A stretch of 64,000 nt of DNA from positions 9,946,983-10,010,982 of the forward strand of contig OY744609.1 of NCBI GenBank assembly GCA_963556255.1, in the 5' to 3' direction. Position 1 is the stretch's first letter. Each line of letters starts with the position of its first letter. The notes below the pieces were generated by a model. That model did not search any database. It was given only the letters and a program-made list of their open reading frames with translations, and was not told the origin of the DNA. Of this stretch, positions 57,445-64,000 are shown piece by piece. Made by a program: the position numbers and the translations under genes. The DNA is from Allolobophora icterica. Its lineage: Eukaryota > Annelida > Clitellata > Crassiclitellata > Lumbricidae.

Positions 57445-57545
57445 ACTACTGCTCTGTCTGTCTGTCTGTCTGTCTGTATGTCTGTCTGTGTCTGTCTGTC
57501 TGTCTGTCTGTCTATCCGTCTGGCTGTGTCTGTCTGTCAGTCGCT
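57445..57545. repeat. (CTGT)n microsatellite
   Basis: About 20 CTGT units with interruptions. Confidence 0.95.
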
Positions 57546-57784
57546 CTTTATAAGCCGTATAGGAACAGTGGGTGAAGGCATAGCTTTTGATTTCCTAGTT
57601 GATGTGTTCTAGCAATTGCATTATGCAGTCGTGAACAACGCTCAGGGTCTGAAGCATTGGTCACGTTTCAGAATGAGTTCCGAGTGACTGGGGCTTTCTC
57701 CGTATACCGGCTCCTGCTCCGTAATTCGATCGCGCGCCAAAATGGCGGTCAATTCGCTCTGTGGCTTCTAATGTAGAAGACTGG

Positions 57785-57945
57785 CAATTGTATATATATA
57801 CATACATGCATAATATATATGTATATATAGCATACATATAACGTGTATATATGTATATTATTATGCATATGCCGTAATATGTGTTTCTGTATATGTACCC
57901 GTATAATATATGTGTGTGCATATATGTATGCATATATATGCACAC
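57785..57945. repeat. (TATA/CATA)-rich low-complexity tract
   Basis: Alternating purine-pyrimidine sequence of TATATA, ACATA and TGTG blocks. Confidence 0.9.
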
Positions 57946-57949
57946 AGGG

Positions 57950-58055
57950 CCTAAATGTAATCTAATGACTTTTAATGTAATCTAATGACTTCTAATGTAA
58001 TTAAATGACTTCTAATGTAATGTAATGACTTCTCATGTAATCTAATGACTTCTAA
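57950..58055. repeat. 20-bp minisatellite
   Basis: Five or so copies of TAATGTAATCTAATGACTTC. Confidence 0.95.
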
Positions 58056-58279
58056 AGCGCCGTTGTCATAATGCACAATGCATCAATCGATGGTCGCTTC
58101 AAGTGAAAACGTACCCTGTTAAAAATGTCCTGTAAAAAACTGGAAAATTGCCCGTCAATCAAGTTGTCAGGCCATTTCCGTTAAATTGCGGGCCTCCCGT
58201 TAGTTCGTTTACTGGCCACCCGTTATTTTATGGCGCTGCCCCGTTTTATTTAAGTCATGATCCATTTGATTCATTTAAA

Positions 58280-58495
58280 TGAATAGTAGGCCGTGATTGG
58301 CGCCCTGTTGGCTGCCGTATAAACAGTTATAAGTTATTCGACTCCTGTAAAACTGTTATCAAGTGCTTCTACTGTATACACGTATGTAAGGCGCCCTGCG
58401 TGGCTGCCGTTTCTACTACATGTATGTTCACTGTACAGCGCTGTGCGGTTAGCAGGCGCTTAAATAAAGAAAAGATTAGTATTATTATTATTTGA
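58280..58495 (+). mobile_element. SINE family 2, body and tail
   Basis: Contains TTGGCGCCCTGTTGGCTGCC and TTCGACTCCTGTAAAACTG, a partial repeat GGCGCCCTGCGTGGCTGCCG, then the tail CAGCGCTGTGCGGTTAGCAG then GCGCTTAAATAAAG. The tRNA head is missing. Confidence 0.6.
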
Positions 58496-58874
58496 GAAGC
58501 CAAGTCAGCATGGAATATCCTCCTTCCCCTGGCATATTCCTAACTCGAGCTGCTCTTTTTTTCTGTCCCTCCCCGAGAAACGACTCTGAGTCCCTGTCTC
58601 ATGTCGTGCACTAGAACCCGACACTTTGAGGCTGAAAAATATAACAAGAAAAGATGGTCGTCGAAAGATTGAGCTTTTTCCATTGCCATGGAAGGCGAGG
58701 AGGAGGAAGTGTTAATCTGGCACGCGCCATATTTCATTCTGCAAGACAGAGAGAGCGGGAGGAGAGGAATTGAGAGAGCATATGGTCGGAGCTCAGGTCC
58801 ACTTTGATAGATGTGACCAATAAGCTATTATGCATGTGTAATAGGCCTAATTGGTATGGGGAGAAAGGGAACTA

Positions 58875-59090
58875 GAGAATAGACAGACAGACAAACAGAC
58901 AGACATGTAGACATACAGACAGACACTATTTAGACAGAAAGACATACAGAGAGACATACAGAGAGACACACAGACAGACATACAGACAGACATACAGACA
59001 GACAAACAGACAGAGACTATATAAAAAGACAGATACTATACAGAAAGACATACATACATACATATACATACAGACAGACAGATAGAATAG
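58875..59090. repeat. (CAGA)n microsatellite
   Basis: Imperfect ACAGACAGACAT-type repeats over about 200 bp. Confidence 0.95.
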
Positions 59091-59538
59091 GTACTTTCTT
59101 AATTCAGCTCCGGATTTGAAACTCGATAAGCCGACCGTAAACAGTAAGTCTTTTAAGTCCTAAACTTTCATCGCAACACAAAAGACAAAGAAAGCGTTAT
59201 GTCCCAAAGATATCTATTTCTTTGGGACATAGTAGTTTTCTATTCGCCATTACAACTGTTCTTGCTGCCAACTTTTGATTTGGCCAATCCGGGACGTTCG
59301 CATATTGTCTTTCGATATGCCCTTACCAATTCACCCTGTCCACATATAACTGTATGTAACGAATGTTGCGCCAGCCTAATGTAGGATCTAAATTCTAAAG
59401 TCTACTGGAAATAGTCGTTAAAAATTTCAGTCAAATCATCAAAAGACAAGTGGTCTATATAGCCTATAATATAGGCCAAAATAGGCCTGATTAGAATCAA
59501 CTTCAAGAATAAAACGTTGATTAAATTCCAGTAACCTA

Positions 59539-60001
59539 GGGGTCGTCCATTAATAATTTATGTCAACAAAATGGGGGAGGGAGGGGTTTGGAAAATTTTG
59601 ACAATTCTTGACAAGGGGAGGGGGTGTTAAAGACAAATTGACGTCAACAATAATTTAGTCAAAATGCAACCATAGATTCGGAAAGTCTTTATGAGTGATC
59701 TATTTCTTTCTTGTTTGTAATTTAATAAAACGCATTATTTTCTTCGTTTTAAATTATCTTGTTTATTGTTCCCAGATTAATGGGAAAATGCGCTGCATAA
59801 TCTCTTATATGTGAATATCCTGGGTTCTTTTCGAAAATCTAATATTTAGAGTTTATTTTCGACGGAAAGATAATTTGTAGGGGGTAAATTTATTTTGACA
59901 TAATTTTATTAGGGGGTTCTTGAATGTTTGACAGTTGTTGACAAGGGGGAGGTGGACCAAAAACTGCTTAAAATTTTTTGACACAATTAATGGACAACCC
60001 C
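59539..60001. mobile_element. Harbinger-like MITE, third subfamily
   Basis: Ends GGGGTCGTCCATTAAT and ATTAATGGACAACCCC are flanked by the 3-bp duplication CTA (59536-59538 and 60002-60004). The interior has GACAAGGGGGAGG-type blocks near both ends. Same architecture as the 3403 and 29075 families. Confidence 0.78.
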
Positions 60002-60204
60002 CTACCAGGCATATAGGCACAGCACGAGCGAAGATCATATATACATGCAGATTGGATAGTTACACCAAGTTCCGGGACTATTTGGGAACAATCCGCGATA
60101 CCGGATGCACAAGGCCGATTCCGGGACTGTCCAGGCGAATCCGGGACGGTTGGCGGACCTGCTTACTGCTCAGAATTATCTTGTAATGTAAATAATAATT
60201 ATAA

Positions 60205-60395
60205 TATCTTTATTATTTCAAACTGACAGACGCAGTAAGATTACATTGAAACATGAAAGTACAATCAAGATCTTAATTAAACACACGGCTTGGCAGCCAT
60301 GCAAGGCGCCGCCCTAGAGGGGGTTACGGGAATCGATCCGCGAACCTAATGCTCTCCTGGCCATGAGTGTTACCATTACTCTATCCCCCTCCCCA
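60205..60395 (-). mobile_element. tRNA-derived SINE, family 2 (minus)
   Basis: The plus strand reads GGCAGCCATGCAAGGCGCCG, CGGGAATCGATCCGCGAACC and GTGTTACCATTACTCTATCC, the complement of 51350-51610. Confidence 0.7.
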
Positions 60396-60989
60396 TTGCA
60401 ATGTAGTTCTTGCTCAGCGTTCGAAGCTAAAGAGCGAAGCACGCGCCTACATGACGTAGGACTACGACAATGAGCTCATGAATATTAATCAAGTCAATTG
60501 CTTACGACTCCAAACAAGAAGCATATATAAGTGTACCGCACGCAAGAGAACTTCCGACTCGCAGATCATACAGCGCTATTACGCTAGCGACACCAGGCGA
60601 CTGCCGGAGTAAGCGCAGTCTATGATCAGATTGCACGCGAGCTAGACGTGACAGCATCGAAATTATCTTCGAGAATCAGAAAAGGCCGGCAGTGCAAGTA
60701 AGTAGAGCAGTATGCTCTGATCTCGGGTCATTATTGGTTTATTGGCTCTAGATAACTGAAAACGAAGGTTCGTCCGTAGTTCATGGTCCAGAATTTTCAT
60801 TTCTCGATTATTTATTGCCGTAATTAAGTTCCCGTAATGGCTTTGCTCTTTGCCCTCGGCAGGCACGAAGTGCATCTTCGATTGGCATTAGAAATCTCCT
60901 GCAAGGTTGGCCGTACTTTCCGGTGAAGACGGCGTCGTAAGAATAGTTATAATAGGAATGCCTCGGTAACATTGTCGGTGGGGGGGGGG
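60396..60989. other. Gene-free stretch
   Basis: No supported exon. The minus-strand frame covering 60663-60875 has no recognisable domain. Confidence 0.4.
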
Positions 60990-61200
60990 CCCGATAGCGC
61001 ATTGGAAAACATCTGGCGTAGAGTGTGAGAGGTACAAGGATCGAGTCCCATAGGCGGACATGCTTTGTAGGCTGCAATTTGCGCCGTGTATTGCAGGCTG
61101 TCTGTTCTGTTAGTAGTTAACTAGTTAAGATTTATCGCATAACATGTACATGTACAGCGCAGTGCGTTTGCAGGCGCTTAATTAAAGAATAAATATTATT
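60990..61200 (+). mobile_element. tRNA-derived SINE with LINE-like 3' tail
   Basis: Head GCCCGATAGCGCATTGGAAA (box A) and AAGGATCGAGTCCCAT (box B). The 3' end CGCAGTGCGTTTGCAGGCGC then TTAATTAAAGAATAA matches the LINE 3' end at 44107-44150. It runs into (ATT)n. Confidence 0.7.
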
Positions 61201-61268
61201 ATTATTATTATGATGATAATGACGACCATGTTAATGACAATGATAATAACAAAGATAAGAAAAAAAGT

Positions 61269-61422
<154 letters not shown>

Positions 61423-61564
61423 TTCCAAAATAATCACACTAATAATTTTCAAGTCCCTGGGGGAATTAAGTACTTCAGGGAAAAAATATAATAATAACAA
61501 TAGCAGCTACTAGAGTAATTGTTTCCTAAGGGATAACACAACTCGGTTAAATTAATTAATTATT

Positions 61565-61624
61565 TAATAAACAATAAAAATAACAATAACGATAATAATA
61601 ATAATAATAATAATATATAATATA

Positions 61625-61681
<57 letters not shown>

Positions 61682-61682
61682 G
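61565..61682. repeat. (AAT)n triplet repeat
   Basis: AAT runs with a TATAATATAT interruption. Confidence 0.97.
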
Positions 61683-61702
61683 CGAAATATATCTGACCTA
61701 GA

Positions 61703-63568
61703 CAGTGGAGGCTCTACATGGGGCCCGGGAGCCAGTGCCCCACCAACTGAGTTTGTGGCCCCGCCCCCCCCCCCCGGTGGCCCACCCAAATTTTAGTCAG
61801 ATCTATTATGAAATCTGGTATTATTTAATTTTGACATTTTCAAGAATATGACTTATTGTTAAGCATGATGAAATCCGATATTATTTTATTCGTGGTATTT
61901 AATTGCTTAGAGTCTTAATTATTTTCATGACGTAGAAAGTATAGGGGCCTACTTCTGTCTATCCTTTCTGCTATGAGCTTGAAATGCATGTATTCGAATT
62001 TCCACTTGTGGTCGTTGTAGTTCCGCACACTTTGGTCAATTTGCTGCAAGATGAGCGATATTTGAGAAATGTTTAATAGTCCTTAATTGAGAGACCTGCA
62101 CTAACAAAGACATTCCAAATGAAATCTTGGTAACACTGGCAGATTAAGTTTGGGATCAGGTAATAGAAGAGGTTACGGATTCGATTTATTTTTCTATCGC
62201 TGTTGTGAAACAAAAGATATTAGTCACAAAGAAAAGCTTTCTTTTGTTATACGATTTGTCCTAACAAGAAAGTCCACGAATGCATTCTAGATTTTAAACC
62301 TGGATAAACAGATTCATTGCGTAGTCATTATCAGTGCTTAGACTTCATAGTCATAGGGGTTAGACATGCATGGGCTCGTATTTAGTTGGTCAAGGTTATG
62401 ATGGTGCGTGTGTAATGAACAGGCTCAATGAACGGTGTAAATAAGGATGTACGGAAGTTGGTAAGGCAATCAACTCCATTGGCCATTTAGTTCCATTGTT
62501 ATGCACATAAATTGATTCTAATTTTAATTGATGCATGTAAATCTATTTCAGAACCTAAAGATTTAAAAAAATAGCTTGAAAAGTTATATGTTTTAATTCA
62601 AGTTCTCTTATAATTATATAAGAAATGGGTTGAAACACACAGTGAATTGTACCCATGGGAACCGGTGAGGCAACTCGAGAGGCTCAGTCACACTAGATGG
62701 GTGTGTCGTGTAGTTATAGGCATTCTATACGACCCATTGTACCCAAACAGCTCTGCTGTCGGTAAAACTGTTGGGCATCGTTCTGAAGTGGACACAGACT
62801 GCTTTTTGGCAACTTATCTACTATTCCGTTATTGATTATATCATTTCCAAACTAAATAAACAATTCTCTGACCATTTACTTACTGTTATAATTGGTATAC
62901 AATCATTAACGAGAAAACACGAGTCTTTCTTAAATTATAAAATTACGTCTTTTGCACTGTTGCATAGCAGGAGTGTTAAAGCCATAAAATTCCCCATACA
63001 AGTTAGGATTTGGTTACAGTGTTCAAGTTCCTTTGCAACTAATATGTTATAGCTACAATGTTGAACATGGCTTGTCTTCTACTGGTCATATAAACTTGCT
63101 TGTCACGAAATATACAGCCTGCTGAACATAGGCATTGTTTTACCGGCAACATTTGCGGCCTCTGCGCGAAACTTTCGTGCTCTGAAATTAAAGGATAGAC
63201 ACGGGAGCATTATATCTCTCATGCGTTTAAGCAGTTTTGCAATGCTGTTGATTGAATCTGTTCGTGCAGAGTCGATTAACATGGATGCCGTTGTGACGAG
63301 TTTGAATCTGGGCATGACAGTCATAAACTTACACTTAATTAAGTGTATGTGTTATTTATAGTTTATATGAATTACTTTTCATAAGGTGCGTCTGTTTGCA
63401 ACTGTGTCTTAAATTGAGGTTGTTGATGTAAGGAATTCGTTTAGCTCCAATACAGGTCTCTTGTCACAACTCTTTGTTTCGACACAAGCAGACATCGAAC
63501 TGGTCCCTCTGTCAGGATCACCGGCCCTCCGTCCCCCCCCCCGGTGGAAAAGCCTAGAGTCGCCACTG
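61703..63568 (+). mobile_element. Decayed hAT element with transposase remnant
   Basis: Ends CAGTGGAGGCTCTA and, inverted, CAGTGGCGACTCTA are flanked by GACCTAGA / GATCTAGA (61695-61702 and 63569-63576, 7 of 8 identical). Both ends have long C or G runs. The plus frame near 62665-62715 encodes RQLERLSHTRWVCRV, the L-x-x-L-x-x-T-R-W-x-C-R motif of ZMYM-like hAT transposases. Further reading frames (IISKLNKQFSDHLL) fit the following helical region, but stops are frequent. Inactive. Confidence 0.65.
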
Positions 63569-63576
63569 GATCTAGA

Positions 63577-63900
63577 TTAAATTTTATGTTCTACAGAATT
63601 TTGTTTAGGTCCTCGTGGAAAATATTAGTGATGATGACGACGACGACGATGATCCACGGCTCAGTCCTTTCAGTTGACGAGACCCTCAGGACTCAGGTCG
63701 TCGCTAGAGCCAGGTGTTCTGTACCTTCAATTGGGAGATGACGATTGGCATCCCTATAGGAAAACAGGAAGCCCTTACCCTACTCCGTGGCTCCCTGAGC
63801 TTACCTACTCTGCTCCATATCCTCAGGTGTGCCCCTTGCATCGACCACTCCTGTCTGGAGAGTTGTTAGCTTACGCCACGTAAAGGTCACCCTGAATTTC
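63577..63900. other. Unassigned stretch at the right edge
   Basis: A short (GACGAC)-type tract lies at 63630-63652. No supported exon. Confidence 0.4.
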
Positions 63901-63975
63901 TATATCAGACACGCAATATGGCTTCTATATCAGACACGCAGTATGGCTTCTGTGCGAGACACGTAATATGGCTTC
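63901..63975. repeat. Three tandem copies of a 25-bp unit
   Basis: Unit TATATCAGACACGCAATATG then GCTTC; the third copy has several substitutions. The array may continue past the window. Confidence 0.92.
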
Positions 63976-64000
63976 GTGAGACTCGATTCTATGTTAGGGA

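Noticed and set aside
58688..58807. 39-codon ORF with a good start context (MEGEEEEVLIWHAP...)
   Set aside because: Short, no splice donor or relative recognised; it could be chance. RNA evidence would be needed.

Overview
This is a low-gene-density animal (metazoan) nuclear genome window. The evidence is GT-AG and GC-AG split genes with conserved animal proteins, tRNA-derived SINEs, CR1/L2-like LINE 3' ends, many hAT and Harbinger-like non-autonomous DNA transposons, and long triplet and tetranucleotide microsatellites. The mix fits a marine invertebrate, but I cannot name the species from sequence alone.

Host genes. (1) A NUDT9-type ADP-ribose pyrophosphatase lies on the minus strand, with seven coding exons resolved between 8854 and 2318 and an unresolved 5' end. 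(2) A MCRIP/FAM195-type gene lies on the plus strand from 13126 to 26904. I could chain 14 coding exons with consistent splice phases into 268 codons. Its N-terminal half is built from a series of 33-39 nt phase-1 microexons, each encoding a short [AV]-x-x-F-x-N-G-R-type peptide, plus two longer symmetric exons. The two genes point away from each other. An isolated first-exon-like ORF with a good donor lies between them at 12670-12542 on the minus strand.

Region 34.9-41.65 kb holds the most unusual structure. It is a tandem array of about 28 homogeneous 138-bp units followed by 10 or more diverged units. On the minus strand each unit looks like a 66-nt symmetric exon plus a 72-nt intron with GT and AG borders. 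Whether it is a functional gene made of dozens of copied mini-exons or a satellite derived from one is not settled here.

Mobile DNA fills most of the rest. I found 10 hAT-like elements with perfect 8-bp target-site duplications (a further one has 7/8), several nested inside other elements. Five Harbinger-like MITEs carry identical 3-bp duplications. There are six LINE 3' fragments (one with a recognisable reverse transcriptase), two or more tRNA-SINE families, one possible piggyBac-type element, and one about 290-bp near-palindrome. From about 44 kb to the end I see no convincing host gene, only repeats, simple sequence and unassigned DNA.
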